DNA of 60,224 nucleotides from Elusimicrobia bacterium GWA2_61_42 (GCA_001799615.1 MGTU01000003.1:1-60224), one strand, 5' to 3'. Counted from the stretch's first letter, positions 51,087 through 59,987 are shown. A program made the numbers and translations. The notes: a model not told the origin generated them from the letters alone.

Positions 51087-52505
51087 ATGACAACAAAGAA
51101 TTTAGCGGCGGGCCTGTTTCTGGCACACCTTCTGGTGTTCGCCGGTTTTGCCTCCGGCGGCGATTTTAACCTCAACTCGCTGCGCGCGGTGCCCGCGGAC
51201 ATACAAGTCACGCCCGCCGCCTCCCCCCAGGCCGTGCAGGCCGCGCCCGCCAGCCCGGAGAACCCCGCCCCCGTTAAAGAGTGGACCGTCATGATCTTCA
51301 TGAACGGCACCAACAACCTGGCCCCCTACTTTCTGGGCGATGTTAACGCCATCGCGGATATCGGGGCGACGCAGGAAGTGAATATCTCCCTGGAATTCTC
51401 CCTGATGTACAAAGAGTCCTCGGTGGTCAGCCGCGTGAGGGTACTGAAGACCGAGAACGGCCAGCCCGCGGCCGACGTTTACAATACCTGGGAGAACCGG
51501 GACATGGGCGACTGGCGCAACCTGGCGGATTTCGTGCGCTGGTCCAAGGCCTCTTTCCCCGCCAAGCGCTACATGCTGATAATTCAGAACCACGGCGGCG
51601 GCTTCCTGGACCAGACGGCCAAGCCCAAGAACGGCAACAAGGGGATCTCCTACGACGAGATTTCCGGCAACTATATAAAGATCCCGGAACTGGCCCGCGT
51701 GCTCGCCGAGACAGGGCCGGTGGATATGCTGGTAATGAACGCCTGCGAGATGCAGATGGCCGAGGTGGCCTATGAACTTGGTTCCGGGGCCGGAGTTATA
51801 CTGGCTTCCGAAGAGATCGACAGGGCGGTCTTTTTTCAGTACAAGGAAAGGCTGGCGTACCTGGAGGCCAATCCTGCGGAAAACGCCGAGAAGGTGGCCA
51901 CCGCCTACGTAGAGATGCGCCGGAAGATAGTTTTCCCGGGCAGCGAGGTGAATTACGGGTTCGGCAACTCCACGCATACCTATACCGTGACCAAGGATAT
52001 AGCCAACACGCTGTCCGCGCTGCGTCCCGCCGAGCTGCGGGGGCTGCCGGCCGCGCTAAACGCCTGGACCGCCGCGGTGATGGCGGCCGGAGAAACGGAA
52101 GCCGTGGTTTACGCCGTGGCCTCCACTGTGCGGCTGGGCGTGCTGAAACCGTCGGACCAGCCCTTCTCGCAGTTCACCGATCTCTGGAATTTCGCCTGGC
52201 GCGTCAATTATATGTCCAAGGACCCCGGGGTTAAGGAGGCGACAAAAGAACTTTTCGCCTACCTCGACAAACTGGTACTGGCCAACGCCGGGATGAACAG
52301 CAATTTAAGCGGCCTGGATTATTCCAAGGCCGTCAGGGGCGTCTCTATAAAAATGATCCCTCTTACCCCGGCCCCGCAATCGGCCGTGAACCCCAACATG
52401 ACCGTGGTCACCGATACCAAATACTCGGACCTGCGGCTTTCGAAGGACAGCCAGTGGGACGAGTTCCTGGCCTGGGCCGGCCAGCTGTACTACCGGCCCC
52501 GTTAA
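51087..52505 (+). CDS. Exported clostripain-family (C11) cysteine peptidase
   Basis: A 472-residue precursor: signal peptide (residues 1-24), a Pro/Ala linker (25-62), then the C11 domain starting WTVMIFMNGTNNLAPYF. LIIQNHGGGFLD carries the catalytic histidine and DMLVMNACEMQMAEVAYEL the catalytic cysteine, in the order and spacing of clostripain and PNT1-type proteases. These cleave after arginine or lysine and mature by self-cleavage. Probably secreted or on the cell surface. GAGGG precedes the ATG. Control by sigma54 suggests it is made only under particular conditions. Confidence 0.88.
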   Translation: MTTKNLAAGLFLAHLLVFAGFASGGDFNLNSLRAVPADIQVTPAASPQAVQAAPASPENPAPVKEWTVMIFMNGTNNLAPYFLGDVNAIADIGATQEVNISLEFSLMYKESSVVSRVRVLKTENGQPAADVYNTWENRDMGDWRNLADFVRWSKASFPAKRYMLIIQNHGGGFLDQTAKPKNGNKGISYDEISGNYIKIPELARVLAETGPVDMLVMNACEMQMAEVAYELGSGAGVILASEEIDRAVFFQYKERLAYLEANPAENAEKVATAYVEMRRKIVFPGSEVNYGFGNSTHTYTVTKDIANTLSALRPAELRGLPAALNAWTAAVMAAGETEAVVYAVASTVRLGVLKPSDQPFSQFTDLWNFAWRVNYMSKDPGVKEATKELFAYLDKLVLANAGMNSNLSGLDYSKAVRGVSIKMIPLTPAPQSAVNPNMTVVTDTKYSDLRLSKDSQWDEFLAWAGQLYYRPR

Positions 52506-52581
52506 GCGAATCCCAGCCCGGAGCGCCGGCGCGCCAAGGGCCGCGGAAGCCGCGCAGAGGAAACGAGGCTGACCGCGTATT

Positions 52582-52610
52582 TTTACAGCGCGGCGGGAAT
52601 ATTGTTTAAT
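52582..52610 (+). promoter_or_regulatory. Sigma70-type promoter upstream of the ankyrin/FlgO-like gene
   Basis: TTTACA (52582-52587) and TTTAAT (52605-52610) are 17 bases apart, each matching the consensus at five of six positions. The predicted start near 52617 leaves a leader of about 23 bases containing GGAG before the GTG at 52640. Confidence 0.55.
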
Positions 52611-52639
52611 CATTAGATACTGTTCAAACGGAGATCTAA

Positions 52640-53575
52640 GTGAAAAAGATACACCTGTACGCCTCCCTGACCGTTTTTGCCTGCGGCTGCGCCGCGCCGC
52701 AGCTTTACCACCCGGCGGAAAAAGGGGACGTGGCGGCCATTCGCGCACTGCTGGACGCCGGCGCGGACCCGAACGAAGCCCGCGGGTTATGGGGAAACGC
52801 CACCCCGCTCCACATGGCGGTCGCGGAATCCCAGCTGGAGGCGGCCAGGCTGCTCATAGAGCGCGGGGCCGACGTGAACAGGCTGGCGGTCATGAACCGC
52901 GCGCGCCAGTCCAGGCCGCTGCATTACGCGGCCTGCAACGGCAATGTCTCCATGGTGCAGCTGCTGCTGGAGAACGGGGCCGACCCCGAACCGGGCGGCG
53001 GAGAGTGCGTGCACCCCAGTTATTCAATGCTGGGCGAGATACGAATGTATTCTCCGCTGGAATTGGCCGAAATGAACAACCACACCACAGCCGCGGCCCT
53101 GATAAAAGACGCCATAAACGCCAAAGCCGGCCTGCTGGCGCGAGGCGGGGCGCTGAAAAAGATCAGCACCTACAGCGCGCTGGCGGACAGCCTGCTGAAG
53201 AACGGCTCCGGCGAGGGCAAGGCCGTTGCTGTAGCCGGTTTTTCCTACACGGACGGGCGGTCTTCAGGGGACGGCAGCGTCATCAGCGAGCGCCTTACCA
53301 CGGAACTGGTAAAAAGGACCGGGCTGAAGGTGCTGGAGCGCAAAGCCATAGAGAAGATGTTAGAAGAGCTTAAACTGCAGAGCTCGGGGGCCATAAACCA
53401 GGACTCGGCCAAAAAAGTGGGCAAGATGCTCGGCGCGGACTGGGTGGCCGTCGGGACGCTCTCGGAACTTCAAGGCAACCTTATAGAATTGAACGCCCGG
53501 CTGGTGAACGTGGAGTCCGGAGAAATTATCAGCGCGGTCTCCGGCCAGGTGGAAAAGAACTGGCTGACCCGCTAG
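52640..53575 (+). CDS. Exported ankyrin-repeat protein with C-terminal FlgO/CsgG-like domain
   Basis: A 311-residue protein from the GTG at 52640. The N-terminus is hydrophobic and ends in FACGCAAP, possibly a weak lipobox. Residues 30-160 carry about four ankyrin repeats (IRALLDAGADPNEA, TPLHMAVAESQLEAARLLIE, RPLHYAACNGNVSMVQLLLE, LELAEMNNHTTAAALI). From residue 195 a FlgO/CsgG-like alpha/beta domain follows: VAVAGFSYTDG, ISERLTTELVKRTGLKVLER, IEKMLEELKLQ, ADWVAVGTLSELQGN, ARLVNVESGEIIS. FlgO-type domains sit in periplasmic or outer membrane lipoproteins. The fusion with ankyrin repeats is uncommon. Confidence 0.75.
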   Translation: MKKIHLYASLTVFACGCAAPQLYHPAEKGDVAAIRALLDAGADPNEARGLWGNATPLHMAVAESQLEAARLLIERGADVNRLAVMNRARQSRPLHYAACNGNVSMVQLLLENGADPEPGGGECVHPSYSMLGEIRMYSPLELAEMNNHTTAAALIKDAINAKAGLLARGGALKKISTYSALADSLLKNGSGEGKAVAVAGFSYTDGRSSGDGSVISERLTTELVKRTGLKVLERKAIEKMLEELKLQSSGAINQDSAKKVGKMLGADWVAVGTLSELQGNLIELNARLVNVESGEIISAVSGQVEKNWLTR

Positions 53576-53634
53576 AGCCGCGCGGCCTGCGAACCGGCTG
53601 CGCAGTGCTACGCGGCCCACCCGGGAGGGACAAT

Positions 53635-54321
53635 ATGAAAAAAAATAATTCCAAGAATGCGGTCGTGGTTTGCAGGATGGCGGCGCCGCGGCGGCTGGAT
53701 AACGCCCTTGTGAAATCTCTGGACTGGCCGGCCGGCGAGGAATTCATCCGTATAATTTTCAAGGCGCCGGCCGCTTTGGCAAAGCTGATCCCGTCCACGA
53801 TAAGCAGCCGGTACATGGTGCGGCTGGGCTGCTATTCCACGGGCAAGGGGCTGCGCGCCCCGGCAAAGACGCCGGCGGCCGCCGGCATAGAGGCGAGGCC
53901 GCCTGAAAACTTTGCCGAGCACATGAAGGTGCACAAGCAGGCGAGGAGCTTCTTCATGAAGACCTGGGGGAGCAGGCTGACCGCGGGTCTAAAGACCTCT
54001 TTCGGCGATTTCGAAAAAAAGAACCTGGCCAAGACTAACTCCCTTATCATCTTCAAGAAAGGCAAGCCGGCGGGCATCTATTCGCTGTTCAAGATGGAAC
54101 AGGAAGGGAAGCCCTACGACCTGGTAGCCTGGCATAACCACCTGCCCGGGCTGACCCCCGCCGAACGGCGCGGCGCCCAGGGCCTGGCCATAGCCTGGCT
54201 CGCCAAGAACGCCAAACGCCGGCTGGCCGTAGGGCTGGACGGCTTCGACAAGGTCTCCCTTGATTTCTTCTCGGGCCTGGGATTCGTGGTCACGCGCGTG
54301 GGCCTGACGCGCTTGCCGTAG
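53635..54321 (+). CDS. Unrecognised protein, possible GNAT-like C-terminal half
   Basis: A 228-residue cytoplasmic protein from the ATG at 53635, after GGGAGG. The N-terminal half is basic with no clear motif. The C-terminal half has alternating strands and helices (SLIIFKKGKPAGIYSLF, YDLVAWHNHLP, RRGAQGLAIAWLAKNAKRRL) and ends with KVSLDFFSGLGFVVTRVGL, which resembles the last helix-strand of GNAT acetyltransferases, but the acetyl-CoA-binding loop is not evident. It lies 59 bases after the ankyrin/FlgO gene and may share its transcript, ending at the terminator at 54356. Confidence 0.6.
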   Translation: MKKNNSKNAVVVCRMAAPRRLDNALVKSLDWPAGEEFIRIIFKAPAALAKLIPSTISSRYMVRLGCYSTGKGLRAPAKTPAAAGIEARPPENFAEHMKVHKQARSFFMKTWGSRLTAGLKTSFGDFEKKNLAKTNSLIIFKKGKPAGIYSLFKMEQEGKPYDLVAWHNHLPGLTPAERRGAQGLAIAWLAKNAKRRLAVGLDGFDKVSLDFFSGLGFVVTRVGLTRLP

Positions 54322-54355
54322 AGCGCGCCTGCGGGGTATCCGCAGATCAAAAAGA

Positions 54356-54386
54356 ACGGCCCCGGAACTTTCCGGGGCCGTTTTAA
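54356..54386. terminator. Bidirectional rho-independent terminator
   Basis: ACGGCCCCGGA (54356-54366) and TCCGGGGCCGT (54371-54381) form a perfect 11-pair stem with a four-base loop, with TTTTAATT after it on the plus strand and AAAAAG before it, which serves the minus-strand thiolase gene. Confidence 0.88.
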
Positions 54387-54404
54387 TTATGGCTTCGTTT
54401 CGGT

Positions 54405-55583
54405 TCAGCGCTCCACGCAGATGGCGATGCCCATGCCGCCGCCTATGCAGAGGGTGGCGAGGCCTTTCTTCACGTTGCGCTTCTTCATCTCGTGCAGCAG
54501 GGTCACCAGGATGCGCGCGCCCGAGGCGCCTACGGGATGGCCCAGGGCCACCGCGCCGCCGTTGACGTTGACGATGTCCTTGTTGAAGCCCAGTTCCTTG
54601 GCTACGGACAGGCTCTGCGCCGCGAAAGCCTCGTTGGCCTCTATCAGTTCCACGTCCTTCAGCTCCCAACCGGCTTTCTTCAGGGCTTTGCGCACGGCCT
54701 CGGCCGGACCTATGCCCATGATGGAGGGGTCCACGCCGGCCCAGGCGTAGGAGACGATCTTCGCCATCGGCGTAAGGTTATGTTTCTTGACCGCGTCGGC
54801 GGAGGCCACCAGCACGCAGGCGGCGCCGTCGTTGATGCCCGAGGCGTTGCCGGCGGTCACCGAACCGTCTTTCTTGAAAGCGGCGCGCAGTTTCGCCAGG
54901 CCTTCGGCGGTAACGCCGGCCTTGGGATATTCGTCTTTCGCGAACATTACGGGGTCGCCTTTGCGCTGCGGGATGGCCACGGGGGCTATCTCGTCGGCAA
55001 AGCGACCTTCTTTCAGGGCCTTCTCGGCCTTGTTCTGGGACTCGGCCGCGAACTTATCCTGGTCCTCGCGGGTCAGGTTATACTTCGTCACCAGGTTCTC
55101 GGCGGTCATGCCCATGTGGTAATTATTGAAGACGTCCCACAAACCGTCGCCTATCAGGGAATCGGTCAGCTCGCCGTGGCCCATCTTGTAGCCGGCGCGG
55201 GCTTTCTTGAGCAGGTAAGGGGCGTTGGTCATGCTCTCGGTGCCGCCGGCGACGATCATCTCGGCGTCGCCGCACATGATCTGCTGGGCGGCCATCGCTA
55301 TGGTGCGCATGCCGGAGCCGCAAAGCATGTTAAGGGTAACGGCGGTCTTTTCCACCGGGATGCCGGCGCCTATGGCCACCTGGCGCGCCACGCCCTGGCC
55401 GAGGCCGGCCTGGTAGATGCTGCCCATCAGCACCTCGTCGATGTCGGCGGGATTCACCTTGGCCCGCTCCATCACCGCTTTGGTCACCACTTTACCCAGC
55501 TCCACGGAACTGAAATCGGCCAGGCTGCCCCCGAAGCTGCCTATCGCCGTCCTCACCGCGTCAACTATGAATACTTCTTTCAT
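54405..55583 (-). CDS. Acetyl-CoA acetyltransferase (thiolase)
   Basis: A 392-residue thiolase. VTLNMLCGSGMRTIAMAA holds the nucleophilic cysteine, NVNGGAVALGHPVGASGARI the histidine, and ATLCIGGGMGIA the second catalytic cysteine; VRTAIGSFGG opens the N-terminus. Condenses two acetyl-CoA or cleaves acetoacetyl-CoA. GGAGGAG precedes the ATG. It is downstream of the CoA-transferase in a TetR-regulated unit, so the operon most likely serves short-chain fatty acid or ketoacid use, or butyrate-type chemistry. Confidence 0.93.
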   Translation of the reverse strand: MKEVFIVDAVRTAIGSFGGSLADFSSVELGKVVTKAVMERAKVNPADIDEVLMGSIYQAGLGQGVARQVAIGAGIPVEKTAVTLNMLCGSGMRTIAMAAQQIMCGDAEMIVAGGTESMTNAPYLLKKARAGYKMGHGELTDSLIGDGLWDVFNNYHMGMTAENLVTKYNLTREDQDKFAAESQNKAEKALKEGRFADEIAPVAIPQRKGDPVMFAKDEYPKAGVTAEGLAKLRAAFKKDGSVTAGNASGINDGAACVLVASADAVKKHNLTPMAKIVSYAWAGVDPSIMGIGPAEAVRKALKKAGWELKDVELIEANEAFAAQSLSVAKELGFNKDIVNVNGGAVALGHPVGASGARILVTLLHEMKKRNVKKGLATLCIGGGMGIAICVER

Positions 55584-55621
55584 TTTATTCTCCTCCGTCA
55601 GGTTAATTTTTTAAAACAAAT

Positions 55622-56953
55622 CTACAGGTAACCGAGCTTTACCGCCTGGCTCTCGAGCTCGGCGCGGAAATCGGGATGCGCTACCGCTATCAGCGCTCCC
55701 GCCCTTTCCCGCACGGTGCGCCCGCGCAGCCGGGCGATGCCGAACTCCGTCACCACGTGGTCCGTGTTGGCCCGGTGCAGCGTCACCGCCGTGCCCGCGG
55801 CCAGCGTCGGCACGATGCAGGAGACCGTGCCCCGCTTGGCGGTGGACCGGCAGGCTATAATGGATTTCCCCAGCCCGTCGTAAGCCTCTTTCGCGCCCAC
55901 GGCCGTGTCCGTCTGCCCGCCGGTGCCGGAATACTGCACGGGCCCTACCGATTCGCTGGCCACCTGGCCGGTCAGGTCCACCGTGAGGCAGGTGTTTATG
56001 GAAACCATGCGGGAATTCTGCCGTATCACGGACGGGTCGGTAACCCAGGAGCCGCGGCGGAATTCCACGGCCGGGTTGTCGTCCAGCCAGTCGTAAAGCT
56101 TGCGCGAGCCCATCGCGAAGGTGCAGACGAACTTATCTTTAATAAGGGACTTCCTCTTATTGGTAATGACGCCGGCCTCGTAAAGTTCCATCATCGAGTC
56201 CACCAGCATCTCGGTATGCACGCCCAGGTCTTTCTTGCCCTTCAGCGCCATGGCGGCGGCGTTCGGGATGCCGCCTATGCCCAACTGGAGGGTGGAACCG
56301 TCTTCCACCAGTTCGGCGATATGGCCGCCGATGGTCGCTTCCACTTCATCGGGAGCGGGGGACGGCAGGGCGGGCACTTCCTGGTCGTTCTCCACGAACC
56401 AGTCCACGTCGCTTACGTGCAGGTGGGTATCGCCGAAAGTGCGCGGCAGGTTCCTGTTGACCTCGAGGATGACCGTATCGGCCGCTTCCAGGATATCCTT
56501 TTCGTAGGTAATGCCCAGCGAAAGGGAAACGAAGCCTTTCGAGTCGGGCGGGGTGCAGGTACCGAAGAAAATATCCGGCTTGCGGGCCTGCAGGCGGTCC
56601 AGGGCGGCGCGGTGCAGCATATTGGGCACATAGGTGACGGTCCCCGCGCCGGCGGCCAGCGCCTGGCGGGAGCCGGGCGCGTGGAACCAGCTGGCCAGTT
56701 CGAAATGACCTTTCATCTCCGGCTTCATATAGAAATCGTAGGGCTTAAGGGTCAGCACCGAGAACACCCTGGCGTTCTTTACCCGGGGCGCGGCCGTATG
56801 GAAGCGGCTCATGCAGCCCTGCGGCTCGGAGGCGCACTGCGCCACCACCACGTCGTCGCCGGTCTTTATTTTGGCGGCGGCTTCGTCGGCGGTTATCAAT
56901 TTCCCGGCATAAGCGCTTTCAGGCGCCTGCTTGGTTTTTTCCATCGTTATCAT
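55622..56953 (-). CDS. Acetyl-CoA hydrolase/transferase-family CoA-transferase
   Basis: A 443-residue protein of the type I CoA-transferase group that includes 4-hydroxybutyrate and butyryl-CoA:acetate CoA-transferases. LQLGIGGIPNAAAMAL and DLGVHTEMLVDSMMELYEAG hold the CoA-site glycine loop and the catalytic glutamate. VQYSGTGGQTDTAVGA and TEFGIARLRGRTVRERAGAL are the C-terminal signatures. The ATG at 56953 overlaps the TetR stop (ATGA); an alternative ATG is at 56944. Together with the thiolase it handles acyl-CoA exchange. The exact acid is not readable. Confidence 0.9.
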   Translation of the reverse strand: MITMEKTKQAPESAYAGKLITADEAAAKIKTGDDVVVAQCASEPQGCMSRFHTAAPRVKNARVFSVLTLKPYDFYMKPEMKGHFELASWFHAPGSRQALAAGAGTVTYVPNMLHRAALDRLQARKPDIFFGTCTPPDSKGFVSLSLGITYEKDILEAADTVILEVNRNLPRTFGDTHLHVSDVDWFVENDQEVPALPSPAPDEVEATIGGHIAELVEDGSTLQLGIGGIPNAAAMALKGKKDLGVHTEMLVDSMMELYEAGVITNKRKSLIKDKFVCTFAMGSRKLYDWLDDNPAVEFRRGSWVTDPSVIRQNSRMVSINTCLTVDLTGQVASESVGPVQYSGTGGQTDTAVGAKEAYDGLGKSIIACRSTAKRGTVSCIVPTLAAGTAVTLHRANTDHVVTEFGIARLRGRTVRERAGALIAVAHPDFRAELESQAVKLGYL

Positions 56954-57585
56954 ACCTTCCCCCCGGCCAGTATCCCTCTTTTAAAGATCCTGGCGAACAG
57001 TTTTACGGCCGCCGTGTCCGGCAAGCCGTAATGTCCCTTCACCTTGAACAGCTTTTCCATTATGAAATAGTTGGAGTAATTCCAGGTCACCATCATCAGC
57101 GCGGCCACGGGGTCGATGTCGGGGGCGATCTTGGACAGGCCGGCGGCGCCGCGGGTTTTCAAAGCCGCCGCGTAGCCCGAGCGCATGTTGGAGAACAGCC
57201 TGGCCACGTGCCTGGCCTCGAATTCCACTACGTCCACGTAGATAAGGAGTATATAGGCCGAAAATTTTTCCACGGTGTCGCGCGAGGCGAAGCCGAGCTC
57301 CTCTATGTTGTCCGGGAACGAGGTGGAGAGCAGGGCCTTTATAAGCGGCTGGTCGGGGCGGAAGTACTCTTTCTCGTACGTTTCCAGCAGCGAAACGAAG
57401 ATCGCCTCCTTGGTGGGGAAATAGTTATAGATGTTCCCCAGCGAAACCCCTGCCTGGGCGGCGATGTCGCGGGTGGAGGTGCCGTGAAACCCCTGGCGCG
57501 TAAAAAGGCCGGACGCGGCGGAGAGTATTTTGGCCAGGTTGGCCCCCGGAGCGGCTTTTTTATTTTTAAGCGCGGTTCTTTTCAT
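56950..57585 (-). CDS. TetR-family transcriptional regulator
   Basis: A 211-residue repressor: N-terminal helix-turn-helix (residues 17-65) with GFHGTSTRDIAAQAGVSLGN and IYNYFPTKEAIFVSLLETYE, typical of TetR/FadR-like regulators, and an all-helical ligand domain. It is the first gene of an operon with the CoA-transferase and thiolase. A palindrome directly before its start codon is its likely operator, so it probably represses itself and the two enzymes until an acyl-CoA or fatty acid binds. Confidence 0.92.
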   Translation of the reverse strand: MKRTALKNKKAAPGANLAKILSAASGLFTRQGFHGTSTRDIAAQAGVSLGNIYNYFPTKEAIFVSLLETYEKEYFRPDQPLIKALLSTSFPDNIEELGFASRDTVEKFSAYILLIYVDVVEFEARHVARLFSNMRSGYAAALKTRGAAGLSKIAPDIDPVAALMMVTWNYSNYFIMEKLFKVKGHYGLPDTAAVKLFARIFKRGILAGGKV

Positions 57586-57588
57586 ATA

Positions 57589-57606
57589 TGAACGAGCGTT
57601 CGTTCA
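57589..57606. promoter_or_regulatory. TetR operator palindrome
   Basis: TGAACGA-GCGT-TCGTTCA (57589-57606) has perfect 7-base arms and lies three bases before the tetR start codon, just after the predicted transcription start. Binding here would block the promoter at 57612-57640. The GAACGNNCGTTC core is common for this class of regulator. Confidence 0.75.
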
Positions 57607-57611
57607 GATAA

Positions 57612-57640
57612 ATTCTAGCAAACGCCCCGCGCCAGGTCAA
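57612..57640 (-). promoter_or_regulatory. Sigma70-type promoter of the tetR-CoA-transferase-thiolase operon
   Basis: On the minus strand TTGACC (57635-57640) and TAGAAT (57612-57617) are exactly 17 bases apart, each with one mismatch to consensus. The start point falls at the edge of the operator palindrome, giving a nearly leaderless arrangement of about 20 bases. Confidence 0.75.
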
Positions 57641-57654
57641 TACCCGCGCGCGGC

Positions 57655-58014
57655 CTACGCCAGTTTCAGGATCTTTTTGATGGTGATCGGCAGGACCTGG
57701 TTATGGAACTCTTTTTTAACGATATAGACGTCGGGGTCGTCGCAGAGGTCCAGCACGGTTTCGGGGTTGGTGGTGGCGAACAGCACCGGCACTTTGCTCA
57801 TGAAGATATTGCGCAGCCGATCCAGCACGCCTTTCCCGCCCCCGCCCGGCAGCTCCAGGTCCAGGATCACCACGTCGGGCTTTACCTCGCCGAACTTGGC
57901 GATAGCCGACATGGCGTCGTCCGCGGTATGGGTGTCAAAGCCGACCTTGGAAAACAGTTCTTTGTAGCATTCCAGGACATAAAGGTCCTGGTCCACGGCA
58001 AGTATCTTCGTCAT
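57655..58014 (-). CDS. Stand-alone response regulator receiver domain protein
   Basis: A 119-residue CheY-like protein: acidic pocket in ILAVDQD, phosphorylated aspartate in DVVILDLELPGG, threonine in VLFATTN and lysine in VYIVKKEF, all at normal spacing. There is no output domain and no histidine kinase nearby, so it acts by protein contact. The gene lies alone; a perfect TATAAT sits upstream at 58114-58119. Confidence 0.9.
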   Translation of the reverse strand: MTKILAVDQDLYVLECYKELFSKVGFDTHTADDAMSAIAKFGEVKPDVVILDLELPGGGGKGVLDRLRNIFMSKVPVLFATTNPETVLDLCDDPDVYIVKKEFHNQVLPITIKKILKLA

Positions 58015-58113
58015 TTAGCCCCCAAAACCGCCGTACCGCCAAACTCGCGGCGCCGCGCGGCTTATCCGCTGGAAAAGACTTGAAAGTCCAATCCTTTTTT
58101 CCCTAACTTTCCC

Positions 58114-58119
58114 ATTATA
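58114..58119 (-). promoter_or_regulatory. -10 box upstream of the receiver gene
   Basis: The minus strand reads ACTATAATGG, a perfect TATAAT, 100 bases before the ATG at 58014. No acceptable -35 hexamer lies 16-18 bases upstream, so promoter strength or sigma type is uncertain. The 58015-58187 gap holds nothing else I can name. Confidence 0.35.
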
Positions 58120-58187
58120 GTAATTTATTCTCCCTGCGCGAGGCCAAAAGCACGCGGCAGCGCGCAGCGGGATGAGGAGCATTTTTA

Positions 58188-59987
58188 TCAGGAGGAAGCA
58201 CGCGCTCGCTCCCAGGCCGCCTCCGCCTCAGCGGCGCTGCGTTCGGCCTCGGCAGCCTTCGCCTTATCGCCGCTCCCGGAGTAAAGCCCTGCCAGCTCGC
58301 GCCAGGCTTCCGGCCAGACCGGGTCCAGCGCCACCTGCCGCTCCAGGCGCTCCATGGCTTCGGCGTACCGTCCCAGCTTCTTCAGCGCCAGTCCCTCCCT
58401 GTAGTGGACCTGCACATAATCCGGAGCTAGCAGGCGTACTTTGCGGTACTGCTGAGCTGCCAGCTCCAGGTCGCCGTCCCGCCCCCGGTCGGCATAAACG
58501 TTGCCTATAAAATACTGGGCCATCATATAACTGGGCGCACCGGGCCTTTCCTTGGCGTACACCTCCAGCGCCAGGACCCAATCGCCGCGCTTGGAATGGA
58601 AGATAGCCAGGTTATGACGAATGTCGGAGGCGAACATGTCGGCAAAACTGCCCCCCGCCCAGATAGCCCCGCCCGCCGCTGCCGCAGCCAGCGCCAGCCG
58701 CAAGCCGGCGAAAGGCACCGGCAGCGCCAGCACCCGCCCGTCGCCGCGGCCGCGCGCGGCCAGCAGGGCCAACAGCGCGGCCCCCAGGTACATGAACCAG
58801 CCGAACGAAGGCGTGCGCGGCACGCTCAGCGCGACCAGGGAGGCGGCCAGCGCGGCGGAGACGGAGACCACCAGCGCCGCCGCGTAGCCGCCGTGAATGC
58901 CGCGGCCCGCCGCTTTGAAGCCGCCCCAGAGCGCCGCGCCGAAAAGCCACAGCCAGAGCGCCAGGCCCACCAGCCCGCCCTCCGCCAGCTGCTCCAACGG
59001 TTCACTGGCGGCGTGCTCGGTCTGGATATTGTGCTTGCCGTGGCCCAGTATCTGCGCGCTTTCGCGATACGCGGGGTAATGCACCCGGAAAGCCCCGGGG
59101 CCCACTCCAGCCAGCCAGTGGTCCGCGGCCATACGCCCGGCGGCGGCCCTGATGAGGCGGGCCTGGTCACCCGTAGAAGCCCAGAGGTCCGGCGCCGGAG
59201 CGGCCGCGTAGAACACCCCCAGGCAGACCGCGCCGGACAGCAAGGCGCCCAGCAACGCGGGCCGCTTCTCCTCAACGGACAGCCTCGCCAGGGCCAGCGC
59301 CCCGAAGGCGCCAAGACTCAACAGATATACCAGCAGCTCCGCGGTGGCTCCGGTGAACGCCACGGCCGCGCCGCCCAATACCGAGAGCACCAACGCCGCC
59401 GCGCGCAGCGGGCGCGACAGCTCCGCGTCGGCCGCCAGCATCAGCGGTACCGGGGCCATGGCCGCCAGGTAGGCGGCGAAAAAACCGGGGTTGCCCAGGG
59501 TGGAGAACACATTGTCGCCGAAGGCGCCTTTCCAGACGAAAGGGTCCACGAAGTGCTGCAGCAGACCATAGACCACCGCTACCCCCCAGGCGCCCGCCGC
59601 GGCCGCCAGTATGCGCCTCAGGTCGCCGGCGCCCAGCCCCAGCAGGGCGAGCAGGTACGAGATCAAGAAGATCTCCTGCGTCAGGAAGCCCGGCAGGGCC
59701 GCCGTCTGGTAAGGCGAGGTAAAAAAGCGCAGCGCGTTCCAGACCAGCAGGGCGACCGCCGGCAGCAGGAAGGGCAGCAGGCGCCGCGGCAGTTCGAAAC
59801 GGCCCTCCGCCAGGCCGCCAAGCAGCCAGGCTGTCAGCGCCGCCAGCGCGCCGAATTGCATCAGCGTGTATTTTATGGTGACCGAATCGTACGTGCGCAG
59901 GTAGAAAGCCACGGGCAGCGCCGCCGCCATAGCCAGCAAGATGTATTTAAGCCAGAACCGCCAATCCAGGAGTCTCTCCGTATTCAT
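58188..59987 (-). CDS. O-antigen ligase/polymerase-family membrane protein with C-terminal TPRs
   Basis: A 599-residue inner membrane protein with about twelve helices to residue 440. The Wzy_C/WaaL-type signature is the periplasmic loop with AADHWLAGVGPGAFRVHY followed by GHGKHNIQTEHAASEPLEQL, carrying the conserved histidines and the glutamate before GGLVGLALWLW. The C-terminal 130 residues hold TPR helices (YRKVRLLAPDYVQVHYREGL, ALKKLGRYAEAMERLERQVA, LAGLYSGSGDKAKAAEAERS). Joins or polymerises lipid-linked glycan at the outer face of the inner membrane. The ATG overlaps the stop of the upstream gene (ATGA). Confidence 0.85.
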   Translation of the reverse strand: MNTERLLDWRFWLKYILLAMAAALPVAFYLRTYDSVTIKYTLMQFGALAALTAWLLGGLAEGRFELPRRLLPFLLPAVALLVWNALRFFTSPYQTAALPGFLTQEIFLISYLLALLGLGAGDLRRILAAAAGAWGVAVVYGLLQHFVDPFVWKGAFGDNVFSTLGNPGFFAAYLAAMAPVPLMLAADAELSRPLRAAALVLSVLGGAAVAFTGATAELLVYLLSLGAFGALALARLSVEEKRPALLGALLSGAVCLGVFYAAAPAPDLWASTGDQARLIRAAAGRMAADHWLAGVGPGAFRVHYPAYRESAQILGHGKHNIQTEHAASEPLEQLAEGGLVGLALWLWLFGAALWGGFKAAGRGIHGGYAAALVVSVSAALAASLVALSVPRTPSFGWFMYLGAALLALLAARGRGDGRVLALPVPFAGLRLALAAAAAGGAIWAGGSFADMFASDIRHNLAIFHSKRGDWVLALEVYAKERPGAPSYMMAQYFIGNVYADRGRDGDLELAAQQYRKVRLLAPDYVQVHYREGLALKKLGRYAEAMERLERQVALDPVWPEAWRELAGLYSGSGDKAKAAEAERSAAEAEAAWERARASS

